Below, one piece after another: positions 46,400 to 63,526 of a DNA stretch of 64,000 nucleotides. The notes under the pieces are model-generated. The model searched no databases and was not told the origin of the DNA. It saw nothing but the letters and a program-made list of their open reading frames with translations. The stretch is from Hippophae tibetana. Taxonomy: Eukaryota; Streptophyta; Magnoliopsida; Rosales; Elaeagnaceae. The DNA lies in contig CM072809.1 in the NCBI GenBank assembly GCA_037013495.1, positions 5,231,001 to 5,295,000 of the forward strand. Reading direction: 5' to 3'. Position numbers and translations under genes: made by a program. The stretch's first letter is position 1. Each line of letters starts with the position of its first letter.

Positions 46400-46696
46400 C
46401 GATGAAAAAACAAAAAATAACTCTACAAAAAAGAGCTTTCTAGTTTGTATTATTTTTTTCATGTTTTCATTACAACTGTATAACTATATATAAAGAAATT
46501 TTACTCCTTGAATTAAGGGTTCCTTGATTTACTCTTTGAATTAAAGATTACTTGATTTACTGTTTGAATTAAGGATTATTTGATTTACTGTTTGAATTAA
46601 GGATTCTTTGTTTTACTCATTGAATTAAAGATTATTTGTTTTATTCCTTGAATTAAGTTTTTTGTTTTATTCCTTGATTAAGGACTAATATCCAAT
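46400..46696 (-). repeat. 3' LTR of copia element C
   Basis: 297 bp. Carries about five tandem copies of a 28-bp unit (TTTACTCTTTGAATTAAAGA plus eight bases) between 46500 and 46680, arranged differently from the 5' LTR. Confidence 0.88.
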
Positions 46697-46749
46697 ACTC
46701 TCTCTCAAGCTAAATCTAGAAGGTTTATGGATCCAAGCTTGGACAAAAG

Positions 46750-49700
46750 TCATTGAAACTGATGAAAAGCTAAGGGATTGGTGAAGATGTCAGCCAGTTG
46801 ATCGAAACTTCTTGTATAATGTGTCTGAATCATCTGTGATTGAACTTGTTCATGAACATAATGACAATCAACTTTAATGTGTTTCGTCTTCTCGTGAAAC
46901 ACTAGGTTTGATGCTATATGCATCGCTGCTTGATTGTCACAAAATAAGGACATAGGAAGAGTTGGAGGAACATCTAAATCACATAGAAAACCTTTAAGCC
47001 ATATCAACTCACACGCATTTGAAGCCATTGCACGATACTCAATTTCGACACTTGATCTGGCAATGACAGTTTGCTTTTTACTCTACCATGTGACCAAGTT
47101 TCCACCGACAAATATATAGTATCCAGTGGTGGACTTGCGATCAATTACATACCCTACCCAATAAACATCACAATACCCCATGATTTTTGTGTTTTCATTA
47201 TTCTTCATAATGATACCATGACCCACTGATCCTTTTAAGTAGCGTAAAATTATTTTAACAATGGTCAAATGCTCAAGTGTTGGGGAGTGCATGAATTGGC
47301 TCACAATACTTATAGAATATGTGATGTCAGGTCTGGTGATTATTAGGTAGATCAACTTACCAACCAGTCGTTGGTAATAACTTATATCCGTGAGTGGCAT
47401 GCCCTTCAAGCTATGTTTAAGCTTGTTGTTAAGAGAGGTAATGACTGGTTTAGCATTGCTCATGTTAGCTTCCTTGAGCAAATCTAGGACATATTTCATT
47501 TGGTTAAGAAAGAGTCTCTTGTGCGAGGTTGTCATTTCTATACCAAGAAAGTACTTCAATATCAAAAGGTCTTTAATTTAAAATCTTTGTCTGAGGGACT
47601 GTTTGAGGTTGAAAATCTCGTCAGTATTATCACCTGTAATTATCAGATCATATACATAAATTAGCACAACCAATTTGCCCATAGCTCATGTGCGAACAAA
47701 TAGTGAGGAATCAACATTGTTGCTTTTGAAACCAACACTAATGAGAACTGAGCTTAGCTTGGCATACCAAGCTCGTTGGGACTGTTTCAAACCATAAATA
47801 GATTTGTGCAATTTGCACACTAAATCCAGTTCATTGCGTTGAGGATGCCCAGGTGGCAATTTCATATAGACTTCTTCTTTGAGATCACTATGCAAGAATG
47901 CATTCTTCACATCTATTTGGTACATGGACCACCATTTGTTTACAGCCACAGACAGTAGCATTCTTACTGTGTTCATTTTTGCAACAAGTGCAAATGTTTA
48001 TTTGTAATCCACCAATCTTGCTTTATATCTCTCAATTGATCCATTTGACTTGAATTTGAGCTTATAGATCCATTTGCAACCCACAACTTTCTTGCCTTTT
48101 AAAAGTTTGGTGATGCTTCATGTGCTGTGTTGATATATGGCTTTAAGTTCTTCTTGCATGGCTTCCTTCCACACCTCTTGGCTATTGGCCTCATGAAATT
48201 TTTGAGGCTCACTGTAACTCGATATAGTGTTGAGGAATGCGGCATAGGTTGGTGTCACTCTCTTATATGACACATAATTTGAGATGGGATGTATGGGTTT
48301 GTAGGTGATAAAGTTTTGAAGTCTTATGGAAAGTTTCCTAACATGCATTGGATTACGTCATGGAGCATAAGAAGTTATCTCACACTCGTTCACATCTTGT
48401 ACCATATTGTGAGGATCATCTTAATTATCACCATCTTCATGTAGTGTACCATCAAGATGAGACCCTTTATTGTTACTTTCAGTGAGAGATGCATCAATAT
48501 TGACATGGTTGGGATCTTGTTGTTATAGAGTCTCAAGTTCGATTCTTGGTAATGGAAACACATTCAAGATGCCATCCTCTTAACTTGTGATTTCATGTGA
48601 CTTGCTAAAAAAAAGGTTAGTTTCATAAAATCGAACATCTTTAGACATAATTAATCTCCTAAGTTGGGGATCATAACACTTATATCCCCTTTGTATAGAT
48701 GAATAACCAAGAAAAATACATTTAATAGCTCTAGGATCCAATTTATCTCGATGATGAGATTGAATATGTATAAAACAGATACAACCAAAGACTCTAAGGT
48801 GTGAGAGGTTAATTTTCCTTTCTTTCATGACTTCTAGGGGATATTTGAAATCAAGACTCAGCTAGATAATCTATTGATGATGTAAGCAACTGCCATAACC
48901 CCTTGGGACCAGAATCTCTTTGGTACATTCATTTGTAGCATTAATGCTCTAGTTTTTTCAAGTACGTCTCAATTTTTGCGTTTAATTACACCATTTTGTT
49001 GAGGTGTTCCAACACAACTTGTTTGATATATAATGCCATAAATTCTCAAATATTGTTTCATGATATGTGACATGTATTCAGTGCCATTATCAGACCTTAA
49101 GGTTTGAATTTTAGAGGAGAAATGATTTTTAACAAGGTTAGGAAAGTCTTTAAATACTTCCATAACTTCATTCTTAGACTTTAAAAGATATAACCATATG
49201 ACTCGAGAGAAATCATCAACAAAAATCACAAAATACTTATAACCATCAAAAAATTCATTAGTTGGTCCTCATACATTTGAATGAATTAGTTCAAAACACT
49301 TACTAGCCCTAGATAAGGAAGAATTAAAAGGCAATCTAATGGCCTTAGACAAGTGGCAAGTTTCACATGCAATTGAATCATTTCTTAAGTTTGGAAATAA
49401 AGTTGACAAAATTGGTGGAATAGGGTGAGCTAAATGTTGATGCCACAATTTATAATCTTAGATAGGGTTAAACTTGGTTTGAAACCCTCTGGGAAATATC
49501 TTGGATATGTAACATAGACCATCTAAGTAAAACCATTTACCAATCGTTTTTTTGGTGGCACAATCCTGAAAAATGACATTGTGAGGAGAAAAAATGGCTA
49601 AGCAATTTAAGGTATTTGTGATTTTTCCTATAGATAGAAGTTGGAAGGGAAAGGAAGGTACATATAAAACCGCCGACTTGATTTCATTTGCAATTGAAAC

Positions 49701-50909
49701 TTGAGAATGATTTCCTAATTTTTCAAACTTATGAGACTTTGCCACATGGTTTGTCATATGATCTGTGACACCTGAATCTAAAACCCAAAAATCATGCAAC
49801 ATATTTATTTTAAGAGTAGTTTTAAAGGCTTTTATGATACCTTGCATGTCCTCTTATGGTATGAGTTTTGTATATGTCAAGAAACTCACAAACTTTCCTA
49901 GCAATGTTGTCGAGTTTCCTTCTTCTATGCTATCCATACAGTTAATTCTAGCTCCTCATGTCTTGCTTTGAAGATACAACATAAAATCATTCATGAGTTC
50001 AGCTGGATTCGCTGTGAAGTTCTTGAATGAATCAGACCCATTAGAGGTAGAGGCAAAAACATGATTTGCACGATGTGTAGTACGATTCACTTTATGTAAA
50101 CCCTTATCCTTTATAAAATAAGGTTTTAATTTTGGATGTAGAATCCAACATGTTTCCTTAACATGGCCTATATAGTTGCAGTATTGACACTTCAAGTTTG
50201 GATGCCTTCCTTTGTACTTCCTCTCGTTGGTTAGATAGGCTCTTGCCTCAGGTGCACTAGCCATTGTACCCTTATTTGTGACTTTCCTCCTTACTTATTC
50301 ACGTTGAATTATCGCACATACACTGGTGAAGGAAGGAAGTTCAGTATTTATGAGTATGTGGCATCATATATCTTCATATGTTGAATCGAGACTAGACAAA
50401 AGTTAAAATATCTTATCTTCTTCCGCTCTCTTTCATAGCAGAGCTACATCTGTTGTATGAGGACGATATATTTCCAACTTATTCCACATGTTTTTCATGC
50501 TTCCTAAGAGTTTTACAAAAGGTTTTCCATCTTGTTGTAGATCTGAGATGCCCTTCTTTAATTGAAAAACTCGTGCAACATTATTATGATTGTTATACAT
50601 TTCCTTGATTGTCTCTCATAGTTGGTATGCGGATTCAGAATAACTGAATATTTAAGCTAATTTACGTTCTATGAAATTTTGGAGCCATGACATAACCAGT
50701 TGATCCTTACTAAGCCATGATTCATAGGTTGGTGAGGAAACATTAGGTACTTCGATGCTTTCATTTATGAACCCCAATTTAGACCTTCCATCTAGAGCGA
50801 GAGACACTGCTCTTGACCAAGACAAGTAATTAAACTCATTTAATAAGACTGAGCTTAATCTTTGATTTGGGTTGACATCCACCTCATGCATATTCATGAA
50901 GGAAAACAC
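46750..50909 (-). pseudogene. Copia gag-pol polyprotein, degenerate
   Basis: Read on the - strand. Gag starts near 50909 (VNPNQRLSSVLLNEFNYLSW, then LALDGRSKLGFI) and is broken by several stops up to a preserved zinc knuckle CQYCNYIGHVKETC near 50190-50150. Protease has FWVLDSGVTDHM near 49785. The integrase core (49229-48969) shows FVDDFSRVIWLYLLKSK, LRSDNGTEY and GTPQQNGV. RT pieces include QIDVKNAFLHSDLKEEVYM and IYGLKQSQRAWYAKL (47976-47686); the catalytic box near 47655 reads YVYD instead of YVDD. The RNase H part has DRKSTTGYYIFVGG and CDNQAAMHIASNLVFHEKTK. The C-terminus keeps QLADIFTNPL. At least eight interruptions exist. Confidence 0.92.
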
Positions 50910-51010
50910 CGATGAACTTTCAGCTTCTCATCCTAGCAGCTTGTCTTCAACCATTTCAAAGATTGAAGATGCTAAGATAATAATAAAACATAAGCAAGTA
51001 AATTTTCCTA

Positions 51011-51021
51011 CTTTGATACCA
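51011..51021 (-). other. Primer-binding site of copia element C
   Basis: TGGTATCAAAG on the - strand abuts the 5' LTR with no gap; same tRNA-Met type as in element B. Confidence 0.85.
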
Positions 51022-51360
51022 TGTTGAAAAAAAAATAACTCTACACAAAAGAGCTTTCTAGTTTGTATTATTTTCTTCATGTTTTCATTACAATTGTATA
51101 GCTATATATAAGAAAATTTTAATCCTTCAATTACTCTTTAAATTAAGCATTCTTTGAATTACTCCTTGAATTAAGGATTCCTTGTGTTTACTATTTACTC
51201 CTTGAATTAAGGATTCCTTGTGTTTACTCCTTGAATTAAGGATTCTTTGTTTTATTCCTTGAATTAAGCTTATTGTTTTATTCTTTGAATTAAAGTTCTT
51301 GTTTTATTCATTGAATTAAAGTTCTTGTTTTATTCCTTAATTAAAGACTAATATCCAATA
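51022..51360 (-). repeat. 5' LTR of copia element C with minisatellite
   Basis: 339 bp from TGTTGAAAA to TATCCAATA in + orientation. Contains an irregular array built on CCTTGAATTAAGGATTC units of about 28-30 bp (51120-51345), with more or longer units than the 3' LTR. Confidence 0.88.
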
Positions 51361-51365
51361 AATAA

Positions 51366-52711
51366 CTTATTTTATAGTTATATGGATCTCCATCTCGTTT
51401 TGTTATGTCCTGCAAAACTTTATAGAGGATTTTTTTTACTTAACTACCAGAATGAAAAGGGATTTCAAACACGTCATTATCTAAGATTGAGGAATGGATC
51501 AAAATATATTGTTTTTTTCTATTTAAATGATATTAAATTTGAATTAAATTTAAAATTAATTAATTAATTTAAATAAATAATTTTCAGATTAAATAAAGGT
51601 TGAGTGTGCTTGAAATTTATTTTATAAATTATTATTATATATAAAATATAACATATATATTATATTATTTTTAAATTTATATATATTTTTATAAAATTTA
51701 TTATTTATAGTCATAATTAAAAAAACTTATGATTTGAGGCCTTTTAAATTATTATAACAATTTAATTTTCTTAATTTAAAATAATAATTTAATGATAATT
51801 TGATATATATATTTATATATATATTTATATATATATATATACATTATAAATATAATATATTATAAAATAAAATATTTATTTATTTTATAATTTTAATAAT
51901 AATTTTATATTATATTAAATTATAAAATATTTTAATCTGAATTCAATCTAATCAAATTAAGATAAATTTGATAAATTTTTTAATTTAAATAAATTAATAT
52001 AATTATTTACTTACTTCTCTTTCACCCACATTTTCACTCTCACCCTCGTGCAAAGTTTTTTTCATCTATTTTTTCTCCTATGATTAGTTACAATTTACAA
52101 AATATGCTATAAAATATATAAATAAAAGCAAAAGCTAGATTACAGACGTCTATAAGGATAGACGTAGACAGTTTTACTAATAAGTATTACAATCACATAT
52201 ATAACAACTTTAGGTAATAATTATTCCATAGTAGCTTCTACTATTCAACCACAATTTTTATTTATAATATTTATTTAAAAAAATAAAAAATTAACTTAAT
52301 ACATGTTATACTAAATTATTTAAAATGTTAACACTATTTTTTGTTATTTAGCACAAATTTTAAGTGAAATAAATAAAACTAAAAAAAACTCAATCAAATT
52401 ACTAAATGTATTGTATGTTTAATATTAAAAAATATTTTATTTAATAAATAAATGTATATAAAATATAAATTATTAACATATATTTATATTTTATTAATTA
52501 TAATTTTAAAATGATAATAATTATTTTTATCACACTTTATATCGGATATAATTAATTTTGAAAAAAATCGTTAAAATTTCGGTTATCTCCGATAGAATGA
52601 TACTTCATAATGTAGATAGCAAAAAGCAACTATGCGGTTAAAAGAAAAGAAAAAAAAAAAACGAAAGAAAGATCAAAATAGGATAAAAAGTTGTAAATTC
52701 ATACATATAGT
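51366..52711. other. AT-rich intergenic DNA upstream of the RABA1 gene
   Basis: No gene or element recognised. Long AT-only runs near 51650-51960. Confidence 0.6.
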
Positions 52712-52750
52712 TCTCTCTCTCTATCTCTCTATCTCTCTATCTCTCTATCT
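52712..52750. repeat. (CT)n / (CTAT)n-type microsatellite
   Basis: CT dinucleotides grade into repeated CTCTCTAT units about 250 bp upstream of the RABA1 start codon, in the promoter. Confidence 0.88.
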
Positions 52751-52998
52751 TTATCGTCGTACATATTTGTGATAGAATACAATTATAACTGGGCTAACGT
52801 GGGGGTTTCCGCATGATAGAAAACCCTTGGGGCATCATTTCCGTTGCGCTTTTTTAAAATAAAGTTCTCTGCTTTCTCACTTCACAGTTCACACTTGACA
52901 CTTCACAGTTCTCACCGATAAGCTGCTACTCTTTGCCAATCTCACAACTCTTTATCTCTCTCTACAAATAACAAATTCCATATCCCAAGTGAAGGTAA

Positions 52999-56591
<3,593 letters not shown>

Positions 56592-58600
56592 GTTGAAGAG
56601 ACAAAATTTGTTTATTAATTTGTATTAAGTTTGTTGAATAGAAAATGGAGCAGACTGAGAATCTTCTTAGATATTAATCCCCATTACATGATGATTAGAA
56701 GAAGAGTTCAATAGAATGGAAATGGCTTTCAATACCATATTATCTATGCTATTAATATAATTCCACTCCCCTGCTTTTTCAGAGTATGAGGTACTAATTA
56801 TGCAAGTAGATTTTTCTCTTCAAACTCCAGTTCTTGACACTATGCAAGTCTTATATGAGACTAAGACACAAACGCATGAAGCTTAAGATTAGCAGATTCT
56901 TGGCTGTTGCTCTTGACCCAGTGACTCGGTTCTTCTTAGTAGCATTTACTTAGAAATCAACATATGCATCGATTGATACAAGTACATTTGGAAAATCCTT
57001 TATAGTTTAATTGATTGGTATAACATTATTTCATATAAATAGTTTTATTTTTAACAAAAAAATATTTTTTTTTGACATAATAAACATGTGTTTTTTAATG
57101 TAAAAAATAATTAACATATGTTTTTGTTTTAGGCAGATAAAATTGAAAGTTAAATAAGTAACATATTTATGCACAAGAGGGAATCTTTATTTGAATGTTG
57201 TTTGTTGAACCAAAATATAGCACTATGCGATAATTTTTCTATACCATTCATTCACATTAATAATTTTACTTAACAAAAGCACATAGATATTTTTTTAATT
57301 ATTCTCTTTGTTTAATTTGTATAGCATATTATAAATTTATGTGAAAATGAAAAATGAATCTAAGGTAAAAAATTAACGAAGAATTTTTGAATTAATTGTA
57401 GATTCATTATTGTAAAAATTCATTAACTTAAATCATACGTGCATGTCAAAAATATAGAGTTTTAAAACTGTTTTTAACATGTCACATAACTCCTAAATAT
57501 TTAGAAATATAATTATGAGATACAGTATAGTCTTTAATATTATAAGATTTATTTTTGATGTTTAGTAGATTTTTTTATAACTTTAATATATGTTAATATT
57601 TTGAACCGTATAAAAGAATTGTTTTTATAAAGTTATTTTAAGCTCGTTGCTAGTATATAATAAGCATATATAATAATAAATCTTATTTGTTTTATTAATT
57701 AAAAAAAGCTTATATGGTTTATGGTAAATTATTTGAGTTGATTTTTTTCACCCATATTATTTTTTTGCGTATGTGATTAATTTTAAATATAAATTAATTA
57801 AAAATTAAAAATAATACAACATAAATTAATTAAGAAGTTAAAAATAAAAAAAAACAGTACAATAAATGGTAAAATAAATTAATTACAATTTATTTATTGT
57901 TTGCTTTATTAATGACTCACTTGTTTTTAATAGCTAAAATATTTTTAAAGTAACTTAAATTTATAATTTAAAATAAAAAAATATTAATCTTACTATTAGA
58001 TTATTAAGTGGACTATTAATATACTCATTTAAAATAGCATTGATTAGATGAGATATATTTTCATTTAGTTCATAAATGTTAACATAATATTTAGTATTAT
58101 ATTATTTAAAATATTGATATTAATTTTTATTTCTTATATTTTTTAACAAAATATAAAATATAAATTAAGAATAAATAAAATTTAATCTATTTATTTTATT
58201 ATTAAAAGTAAATATTTTTATGTAATTATATATATATATATATAATAATAATATTAATATTAATATATATTATTTTCTATTTATCTCTTATAATTAGAGT
58301 TATTTAAAAAAAATTATTATTATTTTATAAATAACTATGATTTTAATTATCCACGTTTCCTAATAAATAAGCCTACGATGTCATTGGCCAAACTCTAATG
58401 TTCAATTTTAATCCCTACTTTTCACATCTAAAGTAAGTGCTTATGTTTTCAACTTACAAAATTAATCTATTTTCTATACCAAAATAAAAATAATAAAAAA
58501 CTATTTTCATCCAAAAATGAAAAATCCTTGTTGTCACGCGCGCACTCTCTTCTCGCCCTTTTTGTTCGAAAAAACCAAAAGCTCTCCTTTTTTCTCTTCG
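56592..58600. other. 3'UTR of RABA1 and AT-rich intergenic DNA
   Basis: The 3'UTR probably reaches about 56760. Beyond 57000 the DNA is very AT-rich with short TA-runs near 58228-58270; no gene recognised until 58600. Confidence 0.6.
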
Positions 58601-58634
58601 CAGGTTGGAGATCCGAACAAATACCAGAGGCACA

Positions 58635-61495
58635 ATGAGAGAGGAAGAGGTAGAGAAGCTTCGTGGGGTAGTGAGAGATTGTGTGAACAAGTACCTCTAC
58701 TTGTCCGCCATATTCTTCACTGATAAGGTCGCAGCTTTCACCAATGACCCAGCTGATATCTACATGCAAGCTCAAGCTCTGTTCCTTGGTCGCCATTATC
58801 GACGAGCTTATCACCTCCTCAACGCCTCCCAAATTGTCTTCCGCGGCCTCCGTTTCAGATACCTTGCTGCTAAGTGCCTCGTAAGTCTCTTTCCTTCTCC
58901 AATTCCAAATTTTCGATTTTATTTTGTTAAATAAAGAATTGGGCTCTCCTTATTACCATATATGTATCTATCTTTCTCGGAAATGGTTTGTTCACGTAGT
59001 TGTTTCTATAATTTGCTCATTGTTTGTAAGGTGGCACAACTTATTTTATTTTATCTTTCAGGCGCATATGTTTATTTTAGCCTAATTATTTCAATTTGGC
59101 TACTATTTAGACTTGTAAAAGTGACGTGCTACCATAAATGAAGCGTAAAACTTGAGTTTGTAATATTATCTTCAGTATTATATTACTGAACTAATTTCGA
59201 ATAATATATTTTTATCAGGAGGAACTGATGGAGTGGGATCAATGTCTGCTAATGCTTGGTGATGCTAAAGTGGACGAACATGGGAATGTCTATGAAACCA
59301 AGGATTGCAATATCATTTTCTTGGATAAAGATGGGGAAGATGGTGGGATTAGTGTAAGCCTTTTTGAATTTTTTGCCCTCCTATATTTTGTGTTTCTGAA
59401 CTGGATGGTGAGATTTATAAGGTGCATTCATATCATACTTTACCTTCCACGTTTTAGACATTGTTTGGCTTTTATTAATAGTTGAGTGGTTAAGAGAAAT
59501 GCACTATTATTTTATGTGGAGCATTAGTAATTCAAAGTTCAACTAAATTTGGAGTGTATCACATGCCTTTATAATTTCTTTGACTTACAGTTCAACCCTT
59601 GCCTTTCTATGTCTTCTTGTTTATTTGTATATGTTTAGAGTAAACGTGTTTGCTTGGGTTCCACTAAAAGTTAGTTCATATTATTAGGACATCATGTACT
59701 TCGATTGTTAGTTTATAACTACAGACATCAATTTAATGATCGTACACAGTGCTTTTCACTGTTTCATATTCTGAATTCTGAGCTGCAAATGAAGGAACTG
59801 GGTACTGCTTCCGCTCCTTTTGTGTGTGAATATTTGTGTGTTTCTGGGTATGGGCCTTGATGTTAATTGCTGAAAGATTAGCATGGCATTGTCATTTATG
59901 CTCTTTTGGTCCGTAGCAACTCATTGATGCGTTCCTGAAACTATTTTTAAAAAAAAGTGAATGATGTGATATAGTCGTGCTCTCTTGGTGTAATAGCTGT
60001 ATAGGTTACAACTTGATCAATGGCTACACCATCAATCATGTGATTGCTTCTATCTGGTTTCTAATCAGATAAAATATGATTGTCCTATTTTTTGACAGAT
60101 ATCTTCTACAATATGTTTTTTAAGAGGTAGAGCATTTGAAGCTTTAGAAAACCGCGTCCAGGCTCAACTGTGCGGTTAGTTTCCCTGCCTCTTACCTTGA
60201 TATTATGTCACTTTAAAGAGTCTGTTTTGACTTGTTTGTGAATTTTATTGTTTACTATTTTGTGTTTGACTTCTCTCTTCCTCTATTTAGGTATAAGGCT
60301 GCAGTCAAAGTAGATCCTTTATGCATAAGGTATGGTTGAATTTTAATTTGTGTTTATAGGGGTGCTATACATGTGGTCTTTATGATACTAAAATGATTGC
60401 TTCTTTCTTGCTTTCCATGTAAACTTGAAGTTATCTAGTGTTTTTTTTTTTTGGTTGCTTTTATGGTAAGTGTAAATTTTTATGGATCTTTTTCTTTGTG
60501 TGCACTTGATAATTTCAACCTTTGTCTCTATTCCGATGGTTTTAATTTGATTTTTTCTTAGGCATTCGAATGTCTTATTGAAAATCACATGCTTTCGTAA
60601 AGGGTGATTTGAATTCTTCTAATATTTTAGACATATCCTTGAATAGACTGTTATGATGGGTTCTTGATATAAAAAAATGTCAGCACTTATCAAAAATTTA
60701 TTGATGTGATGAATTGAGCCCTCTTCTTTTATGCTTGATTCATTGGTATGTTATCCTTAAATACTCCTTTAGCAGCAGTATTTCATTCCTTAAAATTAAG
60801 TGCTTGCTTCTGAATTTCAGAAACAAGTCTTCTTTCATCATTGCAATTTAGTCCAGAAGATGGATGGCTCTCGCCATTCCATTCATGTTTAATAAAGAAG
60901 GTAAAAAGAAGTAATATTAATGTGGCCTACTCCTGATATCAAATATGGGGTGGAGCCCTGACATCATTTTTTTTTTACATAACACAATTACCAGTTTTGA
61001 TTGATAGATTCCACTGTATGGTTGAGCATACTCATAGTTATGTATCTTTTTGTGCTATTCAGTATGACAAAGGAAGTGTCATAGAAGCCAGATTCAAAGT
61101 AATAGAGGAAGAGAGTTGTAGCGATAACCCTTCTGATGCATCCTTAATGCATGATTTGAAGAGCAACACTGATCTTTTAGCATGCCAAGCTGAAAATTAC
61201 CACCAGTGGTGAATATCAAAAGTGCTTTGAACTAACATCTGTGTAAGTTGTCAACTATTTGAAGCAAATATGTAATTCTTATTTAATATTTCTTTTAGAA
61301 ATATCTTATTTAAATTGCTTTATTTTTTCCTTTAATAATTGTAGACTACTTGAAAAGAATCCTTTCTGTCTGAAAAGCACATCAGTGCATCTGGTTGCTG
61401 CCATGGAGCATGGGCATTCAAACGAGCTCTATCTTACGGCATGCAATCTAGTGAAAACTATCCTCGAAAGTGAGACTGGTTTTACTATCACTTTA
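58635..61495 (+). pseudogene. APC6/CDC16 (anaphase-promoting complex subunit) pseudogene, 5' part only
   Basis: Exon 1 58635-58880 (MREEEVEKLRGVVRDCVNKY, then NDPADIYMQAQALFLGRHYR) and exon 2 59219-59353 (MEWDQCLLMLGDAKVDEHGN) are intact. Exon 3 starts at 60099 (ICFLRGRAFEALENRVQAQ) but its end is altered, so joining to exon 4 (60291-60329, YKAAVKVDPLC) shifts frame. Exon 5 (60562, AFECLIENHMLS) ends in a stop. Exon 6 60821-60900 (TSLLSSLQFSPEDGWLSPFH) is open. Exon 7 61063-61242 (SNTDLLACQAENYHQ) loses about two bases at the CCEYQKC position. Exon 8 from 61345 (LLEKNPFCLKSTSVHLVAAM, YLTACNLVK) breaks off before the main TPR array. CDC16 is a TPR scaffold of the APC/C ubiquitin ligase, normally well over 500 residues. 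Introns are retained, so this is a truncated DNA duplicate; exons 1-2 could still be transcribed. Confidence 0.92.
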
Positions 61496-61994
61496 AAAAA
61501 TTTATGTGTTAAGCTAGCTTCATTCAAAAGTTGAATCTCTGATCATTTCATGTCTATCCAATCTGAACGGCTATGAATGAGAACAGCATTCTCAGTAGTC
61601 AGTACTGGTCATGTTATTTCTGATTGGTATCATACCTAAAGGGTTGCGTTGACTTTAAAACTTTCTATGACTTTTACCAAATAACTATTAATAATATTAA
61701 GTTATTATTTAAAAAAAGTCTAGCCGTGAGGGGAGGGAAATCAACATCTAAAGCCTGTAATATGATTCTTGAATTTACGTTATACATTTTCAATTTAAAA
61801 TATTATTTTTTATTAATAATTTATAGTCATATAAAATAGATATTTGAGACTTAAAAACGAATACAAAGGAACAGAAGTAAAGAACTTGTAGCAAGTTACA
61901 ACAGCAAGCTTTGTTGTTGAGGATATATATAAATACAGAAATGAGAGTAAAGAAAGATGGTTGAATAAATAGGAGCAGCAAAGCAAAAGCATAA

Positions 61995-63526
61995 TCAATT
62001 GGTTCCTTGAATAGACAAATTGGAGAAGGGACATCCAGTAACATTTGAATCTTCAGCAGTTACGAGTCCGGTATGCAACTCTGAAATGGGTGTCCCTTTC
62101 AGAAGTCCTCCGAATAGCTCTGCTGGATCAAAGTAAACCTCCACATCTTCTACTCTCAGTGCATCGTCAACCTATTCAACCACAAAACCCCAATGAGAGA
62201 TGATTAACTCTATTTCTCTGTTACAAATTAGCCATTAAAATGCATCTAAACCCAACTATATGTCACAGTTATGATCAAATGGACTTTTGAGGCAGAGTTG
62301 GTTGGCAGTTAAAGTTTGAAAATGTTGCACACCAGTCTCATCAAACAGATGAGGTGAACCACGCCATTCAATAACTTATTAATTTATTTTCTTTTATATT
62401 CGTTAATGCAATTCATATATATTTAAATAAACCCAATTTTATTTTTTAAAAGGACTATTTAAAAAAAACTATATATATCAGTGTAATCATATACATACAT
62501 AGCTTATTGTTCTGATCTAAGAAAAAAAGAAGTCAAACCCTATGCTAATTGACACTTGTATAAAAATAGGCACAATTGGACCTTCATTTCATTTTATATA
62601 TAATATGGACATAGAGAATTAATTAGATATTGTACCTTGAGAGTCGCTAGACCATAAAATTGAACGAGGTCTCTAGTGGGTACATGCCCTTTGAAAGGAC
62701 CTTCAAAGTAACCCCAGTGCCTATACTTGAAAACAATAAGAGGAGGTCCACTATAAACTTGGATTACTTCCCAGGCAAATCCACGCGGGAAAGTAGAACG
62801 AAAAGCTTCATGAGACGATTCAAAGCTCTCTTCATCTGCTTTGTAATATTGAAACTCCTTTGGCATTGAATTTTTCAGTAAAGCATTGTAGCTCCCTACC
62901 CTCAGAGTTTCTTCCCCTGATAATCCTTCTCTTCCTTTAATAAAATAAATAAACAAATTGTATTAATAATAGTTAGAAATATTAGAAAAAACAACTCTTT
63001 TATCGAGTTACTTTTATATATTTAAAATCTCTTACTAGGATTAATTTTATGTATAGTAAAATATTTACGATTCAACAATTTAAATTAATAGACCTTAAAT
63101 ACATAAAATACAACTATGATATTATATTAAAATATATTCAAAAATTAACTTTTTCTAAAAACTTAATCTTTCGTGATATTATTTTATTAAATTTACTTTA
63201 CAAATCTACATGTATTTTTTAAAATAACATATTTAATTCTGCAAGTACCCAAAAATTTAAAACATAGTACTCACAACTCCTGAATTGAAGTACATGTTCA
63301 TAATTTACACGCCTAGACACAAATATAAAAGTGAAATGTATAAACATAAGAATACACACTTGTCTGAAATAGAGAGGAGATGTGTTTTAGTACCATTGAC
63401 GAAGAGCTTGAATTTTTCTGGATTTATGGTTTTGAAATCCTTTAAACGTGTCTTATGAGAAAGTTCCATTTCCCAAGACTTTATTGCATTTTGTACTATT
63501 TCTTCTAGTGATCCCTTGGGCCATTC
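61995..63526 (-). CDS. Pathogen-related protein (plant PRP family), 3' exons, partial at window edge
   Basis: Three exons on the - strand join in frame: 63526-63394 (EWPKGSLEEIVQNAIKSWEM, NPEKFKLFVNG), 62934-62636 (REGLSGEETLRVGSYNALLK, FESSHEAFRSTFPRGFAWEV, RHWGYFEGPFKGHVPT, FYGLATLK) and 62171-61995 (VDDALRVEDVEVYFDPAELF, ending GCPFSNLSIQGTN and TGA). Splice sites are canonical (donors 63393, 62635; acceptors 63527, 62935, 62172). The missing first exon (about 50 residues before EWPKGS) must lie beyond the right edge. The family is known as pathogen-related protein, induced by infection in cereals, with an NTF2/SnoaL-like fold and no established enzymatic activity. No damage is visible in the part present. 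It is convergent with the APC6 pseudogene, 500 bp away. Confidence 0.93.

Larger units (their letters stand above)
46400..51360 (-). mobile_element. Ty1/copia LTR retrotransposon C, complete but inactivated
   Basis: About 4.96 kb on the - strand. LTRs of 339 bp (51022-51360, 5') and 297 bp (46400-46696, 3') flank a copia-order coding region. AATAA at 46395-46399 and 51361-51365 fits a 5-bp target duplication; the left LTR start has drifted (CGATG for TGTTG), so the exact edge is inferred. A primer site TGGTATCAAAG (51021-51011) directly adjoins the 5' LTR, and the purine tract GAGAGAG (46703-46697) the 3' LTR. Many stops and frameshifts show it is dead. It belongs to a different copia family from elements A and B (different Gag, LTRs and minisatellite). 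Confidence 0.92.
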
